A DNA stretch of 64,000 bases. Origin: Flavobacterium sp. Lineage in GTDB: Bacteria > Bacteroidota > Bacteroidia > Flavobacteriales > Flavobacteriaceae. Positions 8,826 through 16,399 of the stretch are shown piece by piece (within the stretch, counting starts at the first letter, position 1; the number at the start of each line of letters is the position of its first letter). The notes below the pieces were generated by a model. The model did no database searches. It saw only the letters and a list, made by a program, of their open reading frames with translations, and was not told where the DNA came from. The stretch is taken from contig JAGYJR010000005.1 of assembly GCA_018401995.1 (NCBI GenBank), positions 1 through 64,000 of the forward strand, written 5' to 3'. The translations under genes and the position numbers were made by a program.

Positions 8826-9206
8826 TTAACAACAACTTGAAGACGAACAACAATCGGAATTAGAAGATGTATTTATTTCTCCTAAAACAGGAAATCCTTT
8901 TTCTAGCCATCTTTGCATTCCCATTTTCATGTTTACAACATTTTCATAACCATGATTGATTAAAAAACCAGATGCTCTTAAACTTCTTGCGCCACTTTTA
9001 CAAACCACAACTACTTGTTTATCTTTTGGAATTTCATTAAAACGCGCTTCAAATTCAGAAAGCGGAATATTGATGATATTTGGAACATGAAAAGCTACTT
9101 GTGCAACTTCATCTATTTCTCTTACATCAACTAATAAAGCTCCATTTGCAACATAAGCTTGAGTTGTTGTTGGGCAAATTTCTTTGACTAAATTTTGTGC
9201 TTCCAT
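8826..9206 (-). CDS. Rhodanese-like protein with Cys-rich tail
   Basis: A 126-residue single rhodanese domain with the active-site loop VVVCKSGARSLRASGFL, where Cys is the persulfide-accepting residue. The C-terminal tail SNSDCCSSSSCC contains two vicinal Cys pairs, unusual for a rhodanese and a plausible arsenic or metal-binding tail. It lies 2 bp after the small thioredoxin gene and upstream of the ArsP-like permease, so it is part of the arsR operon. The role is inferred: thiol/persulfide delivery or metalloid capture. Confidence 0.85.
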   Translation of the reverse strand: MEAQNLVKEICPTTTQAYVANGALLVDVREIDEVAQVAFHVPNIINIPLSEFEARFNEIPKDKQVVVVCKSGARSLRASGFLINHGYENVVNMKMGMQRWLEKGFPVLGEINTSSNSDCCSSSSCC

Positions 9207-9208
9207 TG

Positions 9209-9448
9209 TTACTCTTTTAATAATTGAATAATTTCGTCGGTTTGAGCAATTCTTCCTTTAATTTTGTTAACTTCATCAATCATTAAAACTGGAGTTGTCA
9301 AAATGTTATAAGCCATCATTTCTACAATATCTTCCACTTTAATTACTTCTGCCGCAACTCCACTTTGTTTTACTGCTTCCAATGCATTAGCGTAAGTAGT
9401 TTTACATTTTGGACAACCTGGACCTAATACTTTTATTACTTTATTCAT
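9209..9448 (-). CDS. Small thioredoxin-fold protein (CPKC)
   Basis: A 79-residue protein with the MTH895/thioredoxin_3 form: VIKVLGPGCPKCKTTYANALEAVKQSGV, active site CPKC, then TTPVLMIDEVNKIKGRIAQTDEI with the cis-Pro. These mini-thioredoxins are often coded next to ArsP-like permeases. It starts 64 bp downstream of arsR, and the gap holds a second ArsR-type palindrome, so it may be the first gene of a separately regulated unit. Confidence 0.88.
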   Translation of the reverse strand: MNKVIKVLGPGCPKCKTTYANALEAVKQSGVAAEVIKVEDIVEMMAYNILTTPVLMIDEVNKIKGRIAQTDEIIQLLKE

Positions 9449-9479
9449 AATTTTTATGCTTTAATGTTATTATTCGTAA

Positions 9480-9495
9480 TTCGTAGTTTAACGAA
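9480..9495. promoter_or_regulatory. Probable ArsR operator copy 2
   Basis: TTCGTAGTTTAACGAA is an inverted repeat (arms TTCGT/ACGAA) in the arsR-thioredoxin gap. It nearly matches TTCGTAAAATTACGAA upstream of arsR. A position directly before the thioredoxin-permease block suggests repression of an internal promoter. Binding is inferred. Confidence 0.5.
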
Positions 9496-9512
9496 TATTT
9501 TGGTTGTTTTTT

Positions 9513-9815
9513 TTACTTTAATAAATTTCCCAATAAATATTTTGCTAAAGCCCAATTTTCTCTATTTATACAATATTTGACTGTTGGCGGTGTTATTGTG
9601 CCTTGAATTAAACCAGCATCTTTCAATTCGTTCAAATGTTGCGAAAGCGTTGACTTAGCAATAGGTAACTCTTCCGCCATATCACCATGATAACAACAAG
9701 TTTGTGAATTTAACAATTCTAAAATGGCAATTCGCACTGGATGGCTTAATGCTTTAGCAAAACGAGCTGTGTCAATTTGAGTAGTAGTAAAATACGTTTC
9801 TTTAGTTGTTTTCAT
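9513..9815 (-). CDS. ArsR/SmtB-family transcriptional repressor
   Basis: A 100-residue winged-helix protein: RFAKALSHPVRIAILELLNSQTCCYHGDMAEELPIAKSTLSQHLNELKDAGLIQG is the ArsR HTH. The vicinal Cys pair TCCYHGD at the start of the recognition region is a likely trivalent-arsenic sensing site, similar in place to the classic CVC(DLC) motif of ArsR. It heads the arsenic cluster and probably represses it through the two palindromes noted. Metal specificity is inferred from the Cys pair and the gene context. Confidence 0.9.
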   Translation of the reverse strand: MKTTKETYFTTTQIDTARFAKALSHPVRIAILELLNSQTCCYHGDMAEELPIAKSTLSQHLNELKDAGLIQGTITPPTVKYCINRENWALAKYLLGNLLK

Positions 9816-9831
9816 TTCGTAAAATTACGAA
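9816..9831. promoter_or_regulatory. Probable ArsR operator copy 1
   Basis: TTCGTAAAATTACGAA is a perfect inverted repeat (7-bp arms, 2-bp spacer) ending 1 bp before the arsR start codon. It has a near-copy downstream of arsR. An autoregulatory site is inferred. Confidence 0.6.
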
Positions 9832-9883
9832 CAATAATTGAAATAGCAAAGTTATTTTAACATTAACTTTGTCTGTCCAACAT

Positions 9884-11071
9884 TTATTTCTGATAAATAC
9901 TTCCTTTTCCTGATACCAAATACGCAACAATACAAGCAATTGCAGCATAAACAGCGCTATCTGTTCCAAAAAGTTCAATAGCCATAAGAAAACAAGCAAT
10001 TGGAGTTTTAGTTGCTCCTGCAAAAACAGCAACAAATCCCATTCCTGAAAGTAAACCAATGGGCAACGGAAGTACCAAAGCTAGTGCATTTCCTAAGGTA
10101 GCGCCAATGAAAAACAACGGTGTAACTTCACCACCTTTGAAACCAACGGATAAAGTCACCACGGTGAAAAGTAATTTCAATAGAAAATCATACAGAGGAA
10201 GTTCTTGATGAAAAGCACTTTCTATTATTGGAATTCCTAAACCAATGTATTTTGTTGTTCCAAAACCTAAAACAACAGCAGCAATTAAAATACCACCCAA
10301 AAAAGGTCGTAAAGGAGGAAAACTGATTGTATTGGCAACAAAAGAAGTCAAACAATGCAACGACTGTGTGAAAAGGATTGCACAAAGTCCGAATGCAATT
10401 CCTGCGATAATGCTGTAAAATAAAGTAGTTGGTGAAATTTCAGGAACCAAACTCACAACATAATGCGTATGCGGTGCATTCCAAGCTCTGGTAATATAAT
10501 CCGCAAAAAATGCCGCTACAAATGCAGGAAATATAGTGTTGTAACGAAATTTTCTAACCAAAATTACTTCCAATCCAAAAACGGCTCCGGCTAATGGTGT
10601 TCCAAAAACAGAACCAAAACCAGCCGCAATTGCTGCAATAATTAAAATCTGGCGTTCTTCATTGGTCAAACGGAAAGGTTTTGAAAATTGGTCTGCAATA
10701 GCACCAGCCATTTGTAAAGCTGTTCCTTCTCTACCCGCCGAACCTCCTAATAAATGCGTGACCATAGTTCCTAAATACACAAAAGGCGCCATTTTAAAAG
10801 GAATAATAGCTTTAGGTTCGTGAATCGTATCTAAAAGTAAATGATTTCCAGCTACTACATTTTTACCGTAATAATGATATAGCAAACCAATGAGTAAACC
10901 TCCAATGGGCAACATAGCAATTAACCACAAATGATTTTCACGGTAATTCGTTACCCAATCTAATGAAATTAGAAATCCGGCAGAAGCTGTTCCAATGCAA
11001 ACTCCAATCACAATAGTGATTACGAACCATTTGAATATGTAAAAAAATAAAGTAGAGATTTTAAATTGCAT
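9884..11071 (-). CDS. CLC-F-type fluoride/proton antiporter (voltage-gated chloride channel family)
   Basis: A 395-residue CLC-family membrane protein with about ten hydrophobic helices. The gating-glutamate motif is GSAGREGTALQM (GREGT rather than the chloride-type GREGP), and the later motif is GGEVTPLFFIGA in place of GxFxP. Both are features I associate with the fluoride-exporting CLC-F branch. A fluoride riboswitch lies directly upstream in the same orientation, which independently supports fluoride as the substrate. It exports cytoplasmic F- at the inner membrane. Confidence 0.88.
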   Translation of the reverse strand: MQFKISTLFFYIFKWFVITIVIGVCIGTASAGFLISLDWVTNYRENHLWLIAMLPIGGLLIGLLYHYYGKNVVAGNHLLLDTIHEPKAIIPFKMAPFVYLGTMVTHLLGGSAGREGTALQMAGAIADQFSKPFRLTNEERQILIIAAIAAGFGSVFGTPLAGAVFGLEVILVRKFRYNTIFPAFVAAFFADYITRAWNAPHTHYVVSLVPEISPTTLFYSIIAGIAFGLCAILFTQSLHCLTSFVANTISFPPLRPFLGGILIAAVVLGFGTTKYIGLGIPIIESAFHQELPLYDFLLKLLFTVVTLSVGFKGGEVTPLFFIGATLGNALALVLPLPIGLLSGMGFVAVFAGATKTPIACFLMAIELFGTDSAVYAAIACIVAYLVSGKGSIYQK

Positions 11072-11106
11072 ACATACCTGATTACATGATTAAATTATAT
11101 CATTTA

Positions 11107-11163
11107 CTATCAGGCGTCATCAGCTTCTCAAAAAGCGGTTAAGTAGGAAGAACACCATTTCCT
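11107..11163 (-). promoter_or_regulatory. Fluoride riboswitch (crcB motif)
   Basis: Read on the minus strand, the leader of the CLC-F gene contains GGAAATGGTGTTCTTCC, then AACCGCTTTTTGAGAAGCTG and TGATGACGCCTGATAG. This reproduces the order and conserved bases of the fluoride aptamer: the GG..ATGG stem-loop, the AACCGC strand, and GCUGAUG followed by GCCU, which pairs back to form the pseudoknot. It ends about 35 nt before the start codon. Fluoride binding should switch on the transporter. The match is by eye to the known consensus. Confidence 0.85.
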
Positions 11164-11189
11164 TGAGTAACAAAAGTAATCAATAAATT

Positions 11190-12410
11190 TTAAATTCCAA
11201 ATTCTAATTGCACGCGTGCATACCAATTATCAGCTGTATTTCCTGTGAAAAAATCCAATTGACTGTAAGTAACTTCAGCTTGAATTTTAAAGGCATGTTC
11301 CCAAAGATATTTAGTTACTCCCAAAGTAAATTGTTTGGTATCCGGAGTTAAAGCTTTAATATCACTATGTACTTTTTGCGTTGAAAATCGTCCTATAACT
11401 TCATAATTGGTTCTAAAAATATAGCTCAATTGATAATCCATTCCATCTCCAACATAAACAAAATTAGATTCTAAAATATCTTCCGGATTAAATGTTATCG
11501 GATTTTCAGCCGAACGCGACATATAAGTCGACATAAAACTCCAACCTTGGTACTTGAATAAAGCATCTAAGAAAACAGATTTCATGGTGCGTTGTTCAAA
11601 TAAATCTTGACCCAATTGCCCTTGTTCTCTCCTAGCCCAATTGTTTTGATGAAAAGCGCCCGAAAGTAACAATTTTGGTTTCTTTTCTCTTACTAAATCG
11701 CCTTCAAAATTGGTTCCATCTCTTTCAAAAGCTCCCAATGGCATTACCTCTAATTTTGCTGTTAATGCCACACCATCATCTGCTGATTTGGTCCAATTTC
11801 TTCCTTCACCGGTTGAAATTGCTGTTTTTACATTATAGGAAAAGGTATTTAAATCTTCATTTAAATAATAGGCTTGAAATCCAAAATCCCTGTCAATATT
11901 AAATCGGGCGTTGTTGATGCTTCTATCAGTTAATTGTAAGGCTCCAGAAGAATTTATACGTTGTCTGTTTCCAGGTAATTTGGTTTGTCCGAATAAGAAA
12001 TTCCAATGTTTATTTGGTCGGTAAAAAACGGCTGCATCACGAATAATATTTACATTTTCACCTTCTTCAATTTCTCCCACATCACCAGGCGCAAAGGAAA
12101 GTTGGATTACATACGAAAACATTGGATTTCCCACATAACCATCAAAACGTAACCTTAAACGACGAATTTCTCCAGAATAGGCCGCATCTTCTCCCTCATT
12201 TTCAAAATAAGTAACTCGGTTTTGCATTCGGAAGCGAATATTCAATTGGAACAAACTATCGGCTGAAGTAATACCTAAACCCTTTCCGTAACTATAATAT
12301 GGTAAAGCTGCTAATCGTAAGTCATTGGTGGTAATTGTGTCTTTTTCAACTTGAGAAAAGCAAATTGATGTAAAAAACAAGATAAAAAAAGATGTGTAAA
12401 AGGCTTTCAT
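11190..12410 (-). CDS. Phosphate-selective porin O/P family outer membrane protein
   Basis: A 406-residue protein with a signal peptide (MKAFYTSFFILFFTSICFSQ) and long alternating beta-strand sequence. Family features include FRMQNRVTYFENEG, RRLRLRFDGYVGNPMFSYVIQLSFAPGD and KHWNFLFGQTKLPGNRQRINSSGALQLTDRSINNARFNIDRDFGFQAYY, typical of the OprO/OprP-like porins of Bacteroidota. It ends YARVQLEFGI with an aliphatic rather than aromatic last residue. It forms an outer-membrane pore; in this phylum the phosphate preference is not assured. Confidence 0.85.
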   Translation of the reverse strand: MKAFYTSFFILFFTSICFSQVEKDTITTNDLRLAALPYYSYGKGLGITSADSLFQLNIRFRMQNRVTYFENEGEDAAYSGEIRRLRLRFDGYVGNPMFSYVIQLSFAPGDVGEIEEGENVNIIRDAAVFYRPNKHWNFLFGQTKLPGNRQRINSSGALQLTDRSINNARFNIDRDFGFQAYYLNEDLNTFSYNVKTAISTGEGRNWTKSADDGVALTAKLEVMPLGAFERDGTNFEGDLVREKKPKLLLSGAFHQNNWARREQGQLGQDLFEQRTMKSVFLDALFKYQGWSFMSTYMSRSAENPITFNPEDILESNFVYVGDGMDYQLSYIFRTNYEVIGRFSTQKVHSDIKALTPDTKQFTLGVTKYLWEHAFKIQAEVTYSQLDFFTGNTADNWYARVQLEFGI

Positions 12411-12466
12411 TTAAAAGAAATTTTGACAAAAGTAATTTTTTTACAAAATCTAAACAATCGAAATAG

Positions 12467-12474
12467 TACATTTG
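12467..12474 (+). promoter_or_regulatory. Probable -7 box of prmA promoter
   Basis: TACATTTG matches the Bacteroidota TAnnTTTG -7 element 14 bp upstream of the prmA start. I see no good -33 TTG at the expected distance, so the call is moderate. Confidence 0.5.
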
Positions 12475-12488
12475 CCAAAAAATATTAG

Positions 12489-13325
12489 ATGTCAAATACA
12501 TATATCGGTTACCATTTTACTATTTCTCCTTTAGAATTAGGTTCTGAAATTTTAATTGCTGAGTTAGGCGAAACGGCTTTTGAAAGTTTTATTGAAACCG
12601 AAACAGGAATATCCGCTTATATTCAAAAGGATTTTTGGAACGAAACTATTTTGGAAGATATTCAAATTTTAACGAATCCTGAATTTCAAATTGCGTATAC
12701 TTTTGAAGAGATTGAACAAGTGAATTGGAATGAAGAATGGGAAAAAAACTTTGAACCTATTGATGTTGATGGAAAATGTCACGTTAGAGCGCCATTTCAC
12801 GAAAAAACCAATGCGGAATTCGATATTGTAATTGAACCTAAAATGAGTTTTGGAACGGGTCATCATGAAACGACTCATATGATGATTCAACATCTATTGG
12901 AAACAAATTTGGTAGGCAAAAAAACCTTAGACATGGGTTGTGGCACTGCTATTTTAGCCATTTTAGCCGAAATGAAAGGTGCAAAACCAATCGATGCTAT
13001 TGATATTGACAATTGGTGTTATTTGAATTCTATTGAAAATGCAGAACGAAACAACTGCGAACATATTTCGGTTTACGAAGGTGACGCCGATTTATTAGTT
13101 GGAAAAAAATACGATGTAATTATTGCTAATATCAATCGTAACATCTTGCTAAACGACATGCAACAATACGTAGATTGCTTAAACGAAAACGGGATTTTAT
13201 TCTTAAGCGGTTTTTACACCGAAGATATTCCAGCAATCTCAGAAAGTTGCACCAGCAAAGGATTAACTTATGAAAAGCAATTTGAACGAAATAATTGGGT
13301 AGCGTTGAAGTTTGTAAGAAAGTAG
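12489..13325 (+). CDS. prmA: Ribosomal protein L11 methyltransferase
   Basis: A 278-residue S-adenosylmethionine-dependent methyltransferase that trimethylates ribosomal protein L11. The SAM site is KTLDMGCGTAILAILAEMKGA (motif I). It is preceded by the family-specific PKMSFGTGHHETTHMMIQ and followed by DAIDIDNWCYLNSIENAERN and YDVIIANINRNILL. The N-terminal domain has the EQVNWNEEWEKNFEPI segment of PrmA. It precedes clpS, a gene order common in Flavobacteria, although a 274-bp gap and a separate promoter separate them. Confidence 0.96.
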   Translation: MSNTYIGYHFTISPLELGSEILIAELGETAFESFIETETGISAYIQKDFWNETILEDIQILTNPEFQIAYTFEEIEQVNWNEEWEKNFEPIDVDGKCHVRAPFHEKTNAEFDIVIEPKMSFGTGHHETTHMMIQHLLETNLVGKKTLDMGCGTAILAILAEMKGAKPIDAIDIDNWCYLNSIENAERNNCEHISVYEGDADLLVGKKYDVIIANINRNILLNDMQQYVDCLNENGILFLSGFYTEDIPAISESCTSKGLTYEKQFERNNWVALKFVRK

Positions 13326-13550
13326 AAGTTGTTTTTTTGTTTCAAGTTTCAAGTTTATGGTTTATGGTTTTTAGTTTGTTGTTGAATTATGTCCTATAGC
13401 TTCGGGATTAATTTTTTGGAACACAGATTGGAATAATTTTAGAAATATTTAAAATCTTATTTGAACTTTTAAACGTAAACAAAATAGAATTATAAAAAAC
13501 TTTTATGACTTTATATGTTTTAATATTTGAAATTGAATTTTGAACTTGAT

Positions 13551-13582
13551 TTTTGAAAATTGAATTTGATTTTTTACATTTG
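13551..13582 (+). promoter_or_regulatory. clpS promoter (-33 TTTTG, -7 TACATTTG)
   Basis: TTTTG at 13551-13555 and TACATTTG at 13575-13582 with a 19-bp spacer fit the Bacteroidota housekeeping promoter. The -7 box lies 17 bp before the clpS ATG. The rest of the 13326-13574 gap is low-complexity AT-rich sequence without a gene. Confidence 0.65.
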
Positions 13583-13599
13583 TATCACTTTAAAACGAA

Positions 13600-13881
13600 A
13601 TGAAAATGAGTACTATAGAAAAAATACAAGAAGACGTTTTAGTTGAAGAAGCCATTGGTATTAACCATGAAATTGTGCTTCATAATGATGATGTAAATAC
13701 TTTTGATCATGTAATTGACACGCTAATTCGTGTGTGTAATCACGATGAATTACAAGCCGAACAATGTGCTATTTTAGTTCATTATAAAGGAAAATGCACC
13801 GTAAAAACAGGTTCATTAGACGAATTAAAACCTAAATGTTCCGCACTTTTAGACGCTGGTTTAAGTGCTGAAATACAATAA
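13600..13881 (+). CDS. clpS: ATP-dependent Clp protease adaptor ClpS
   Basis: A 93-residue adaptor that hands N-degron substrates to ClpA/ClpC. The core reads HEIVLHNDDVNTFDHVIDTLIRVCNHDELQAEQCAILVHYKGKCTVKTG. It keeps the Asn-Asp pair (NDD) that reads the substrate N-terminus and the C-H-type hydrophobic pocket. A second in-frame ATG two codons later (MKM) is an equally possible start. A hairpin terminator follows directly. Confidence 0.96.
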   Translation: MKMSTIEKIQEDVLVEEAIGINHEIVLHNDDVNTFDHVIDTLIRVCNHDELQAEQCAILVHYKGKCTVKTGSLDELKPKCSALLDAGLSAEIQ

Positions 13882-13911
13882 AAAAATCCTGATTGAATCA
13901 GGATTTTCTTT
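13882..13911. terminator. Bidirectional intrinsic terminator
   Basis: AAAATCCTGATT and its complement ATCAGGATTTT form a stem with T runs on both strands, between convergent clpS and the HMA-domain gene. Confidence 0.85.
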
Positions 13912-14178
13912 TTAACTCATTTTTCCAATAGCGCAACTCACATAAGATTTGGCTTTGGAACCTAAAGAATTAGCTGCACCATCTTCTGGATAACCTAAAA
14001 CTTTTAATTTATCTTTTACTGTATTAAGTTGGTCATCATTGGCATACGAAAAACCAACAGCGCTTTCTTCAACATTCACAGTAATATTTTGAATACCTTC
14101 AATAGTTGATAGGTTTTTGGTTATCGTATTGGCACAACCACCACATTTTAAATTTTGTATATAAAGAGTCGTTTCCAT
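13912..14178 (-). CDS. Heavy-metal-associated (HMA) domain protein
   Basis: An 88-residue protein whose first 68 residues form an HMA fold with the metal-binding loop LKCGGCANTI (CxxC) and the later ESAVGFSYANDDQ strand. The short C-terminal tail contains one more Cys (YVSCAIGKMS). It probably acts as a copper or similar soft-metal chaperone in the cytosol. It lies downstream of two YeeE-type genes on the same strand, but a 78-bp gap leaves operon membership open. Confidence 0.85.
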   Translation of the reverse strand: METTLYIQNLKCGGCANTITKNLSTIEGIQNITVNVEESAVGFSYANDDQLNTVKDKLKVLGYPEDGAANSLGSKAKSYVSCAIGKMS

Positions 14179-14256
14179 AATAATAAATTTTAATTATAAA
14201 CAAATTTACAAAAACAAAAACCGATAGTACGTGATTTCCTTTACTTTAACTTATTT

Positions 14257-14670
14257 TTAATGAGGTAGTTTGTCTTTCAGCAAGCCATAAATGTATGTTC
14301 CTAATAAAGCACCAATCAAAACAACAGCAATAGCATAAGTTCCTGTTCCTAATAAAATGAAAATTGGTCCTGGACAAGCGCCAACTAGTGCCCAACCCAA
14401 GCCAAACAAACTTCCGCCAATAATATAGCGCCAAAATCCTTTTTCCTTTTCAATTATTGTAATTGGAAATCCTTTAAAATCTTTAATTTTCTTTTTCTTG
14501 ATGATTTGCAAACCAATAACTCCTGTTACTAATGCAGTTCCAATAATTCCGAACATATGAAAAGATTGAAAATGAAACATCTCATAAATACGATACCAAG
14601 AAACTGCTTCGGATTTAGTTAATACAATTCCGAAAAAAATCCCTGTTAGAAAAAATCTTGCTAGTTTCAT
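14257..14670 (-). CDS. YeeE/YedE-family half-transporter (DUF6691)
   Basis: A 137-residue membrane protein with four hydrophobic segments and the family repeat GGSLFGLGWALVGACPGPIFILLGTG, containing the conserved Cys (ACPGP). It forms a split pair with the gene 4 bp upstream, which carries the matching GGxCxSGHAISG motif. YeeE/YedE proteins import thiosulfate or another sulfur compound; the split form is common in Bacteroidota and Proteobacteria. Confidence 0.85.
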   Translation of the reverse strand: MKLARFFLTGIFFGIVLTKSEAVSWYRIYEMFHFQSFHMFGIIGTALVTGVIGLQIIKKKKIKDFKGFPITIIEKEKGFWRYIIGGSLFGLGWALVGACPGPIFILLGTGTYAIAVVLIGALLGTYIYGLLKDKLPH

Positions 14671-14674
14671 GTAT

Positions 14675-15238
14675 TTATAATTTTAAAATAATTGGTAATA
14701 AAAAATGCGCCATTACTAATCCGCCAATAAAAAATCCAATTACAGCAACTAATGAAGGTAATTGTAAATTACTTAATCCTGAAATCGCGTGTCCAGATGT
14801 ACAACCGCCAGCATAACGTGTTCCAAAACCAATTAACAAACCGCCAACTAATAAAATGGCAAATCCTTTTGGCGATTGTAATGTTTCTATACTAAATAAA
14901 GTATCTGGAAGCAATTTTCCATCTGGAGCATCAATCGATAAGGTTTGTAATTGAGCAACCGTATCAGGATTTAAATTTACACCTGTTCCATTGGACAAAA
15001 AATGATAGGCAAAAAATCCACCTAAAATACAACCCAAAACTATGGCTAAACTCCATTTTTGTTCGCGCCAATCCATTTTAAAGAAATCACTAAACTTACC
15101 AGCACCAGCCATTGAACACATGGTTCGTAAATTGGAAGACATTCCAAAAGATTTACCAAAGTAAGTAAGAAGTAACATGGTCATTCCAATTAAAAATCCG
15201 GAAATAGACCAATGCCAAGTACCTAAAAGATATTCCAT
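14675..15238 (-). CDS. YeeE/YedE-family sulfur transporter subunit
   Basis: The start is moved to MEYLLGTWHWSISGFLIGMTM, the family N-terminus; the 38 extra residues in the track overlap the divergent gene's leader. The 187-residue protein has about five membrane segments and the motifs FGMSSNLRTMCSMAGAG and GFGTRYAGGCTSGHAISGLSNLQLPS, with the conserved Cys residues thought to carry sulfur. It is coupled to the DUF6691 partner downstream. Confidence 0.87.
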   Translation of the reverse strand: MEYLLGTWHWSISGFLIGMTMLLLTYFGKSFGMSSNLRTMCSMAGAGKFSDFFKMDWREQKWSLAIVLGCILGGFFAYHFLSNGTGVNLNPDTVAQLQTLSIDAPDGKLLPDTLFSIETLQSPKGFAILLVGGLLIGFGTRYAGGCTSGHAISGLSNLQLPSLVAVIGFFIGGLVMAHFLLPIILKL

Positions 15239-15336
15239 AGTCAATATTTTTTTCACAAAAATAGAAAATTGAATTGGGAATACTAAGAAATCGCAAGAAT
15301 TGTAGTAATTTTGAGATGTAATTTTATGACATACCA

Positions 15337-15852
15337 ATGAAAAAATTTGCAATAGAAATCAAATGGGGAATTATAGCGGTTGTTTTTCATCTTTTATGGA
15401 TGGTTTTCGAAAAGCAATTGGGTTATCACGATAGTAAAATTAAATGGCAAATGCTTTTTACCATGCTTATCGTTTTTCCAATGTTTGTGCTCTATTTTTT
15501 TGGCATTTGGGAAAAGAAAAAAAGGTATTACAACAATCAAATGTCATGGATGCAAGGATTTATTTCTGCCATGATAATTGCCGTTGTAGGCGTAATTTTA
15601 AGTCCGATGACACAATTTATTACTTACGAATTCATTTCTCCCAATTACTTTGAGAATATCATTGATTATACCGTTTCAAGTAATAAATTAAGTTTGGAAG
15701 CAGCACAAAGCAACTTCAACCTGAGCAGTGCTATTTGGCAAAACATTTCTGCAGGATTATCCACAGGATTGGTTATTGGCGCTTTAGCATCTTATCTTTT
15801 GAGAACCAAAAACACAGAAAAAGAAGTAGAAACTATTAAAACTGAAAACTAA
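15337..15852 (+). CDS. DUF4199 family membrane protein
   Basis: A 171-residue protein with four hydrophobic segments and the DUF4199 layout: IKWGIIAVVFHLLWMVFEKQLGYHD, then a MSWMQGFISAMIIAVVGVILSPMTQFI segment and a C-terminal helix (ISAGLSTGLVIGALASYLL). It overlaps the next lipoprotein gene by one base (TAATG). The function is unknown. Confidence 0.8.
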   Translation: MKKFAIEIKWGIIAVVFHLLWMVFEKQLGYHDSKIKWQMLFTMLIVFPMFVLYFFGIWEKKKRYYNNQMSWMQGFISAMIIAVVGVILSPMTQFITYEFISPNYFENIIDYTVSSNKLSLEAAQSNFNLSSAIWQNISAGLSTGLVIGALASYLLRTKNTEKEVETIKTEN

Positions 15853-16313
15853 TGCGATATCCAGTCATTCTTTTACTATTTATATTAACTACGGCCTGCG
15901 TTAGTACGCAATCCACAATTAAAAACATTGATAATTCAGCTATAAAGCCGCCAATTAAAGACAAAGCATTTATAATTTCTGAATATGCTACTGATGGCAA
16001 ATACGGTTATGATGCGGATTATCCTATCAATATTGGGTTAATCTTAGATACTCAGGAAGAAATTTTTGTAGGATATTTTTTCAAAGGATTGGAAGGACCA
16101 AATGGCGAGAAAATTAATTATAAAAAAGTAGATAGCTGTTGTCCTTTCCCTACCAAAAACAATAGTATGGGCGCTGGAACACTTGGTATTTACGAAGTAA
16201 CTTTCGAAGGAACAACCAAAAAAATATTGCTTTATTTCAATAGTTATGAAAAAGGAAAAGTATTATGTCCGAAAGGGTTTTCTATTAAAAACAATCCAAC
16301 CAGAGAAAAATAA
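15852..16313 (+). CDS. Lipoprotein of unknown function
   Basis: A 153-residue protein with a lipoprotein signal (MRYPVILLLFILTTAC, lipobox TTAC). A globular part follows containing KVDSCCPFPTKNNSMGAGTLGIYEVTFEGTTKKILLYFNSYEKG. Similar flavobacterial lipoproteins have been labelled after the neighbouring kdsA gene, which I regard as annotation by proximity, not function. It lies upstream of kdsA but is separated from it by a terminator. Confidence 0.7.
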   Translation: MRYPVILLLFILTTACVSTQSTIKNIDNSAIKPPIKDKAFIISEYATDGKYGYDADYPINIGLILDTQEEIFVGYFFKGLEGPNGEKINYKKVDSCCPFPTKNNSMGAGTLGIYEVTFEGTTKKILLYFNSYEKGKVLCPKGFSIKNNPTREK

Positions 16314-16337
16314 ATTTAATTATCTGTAACATAAGTG

Positions 16338-16372
16338 ACCTTCTAAACAGCCGATTAGAAGGTTTTTCTTTT
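16338..16372 (+). terminator. Intrinsic terminator after the lipoprotein gene
   Basis: ACCTTCTAA and TTAGAAGGT form a stem followed by TTTTTCTTTTT. The T tract runs into the kdsA promoter. Confidence 0.8.
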
Positions 16373-16380
16373 TATCTTTG
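16373..16380 (+). promoter_or_regulatory. Probable -7 box of kdsA promoter
   Basis: TATCTTTG, followed by CACC, is a close match to the flavobacterial -7 element 19 bp before the kdsA ATG. Confidence 0.55.
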
Positions 16381-16399
16381 CACCATAAAATTTAAAAAA

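Noticed and set aside
9802-10059. 85-codon minus-strand ORF
   Set aside because: It is a shadow of the CLC-F gene in another frame (Leu/Gln-rich translation) and overlaps the arsR start.
14246-14434. 62-codon minus-strand ORF inside the YeeE pair
   Set aside because: It is an out-of-frame shadow of the DUF6691 gene with a Trp/Cys-rich nonsense translation.
15852-16313. Naming the lipoprotein as a phosphooctulonate aldolase
   Set aside because: It has a lipoprotein signal and no KdsA motif; the true kdsA is the next gene.
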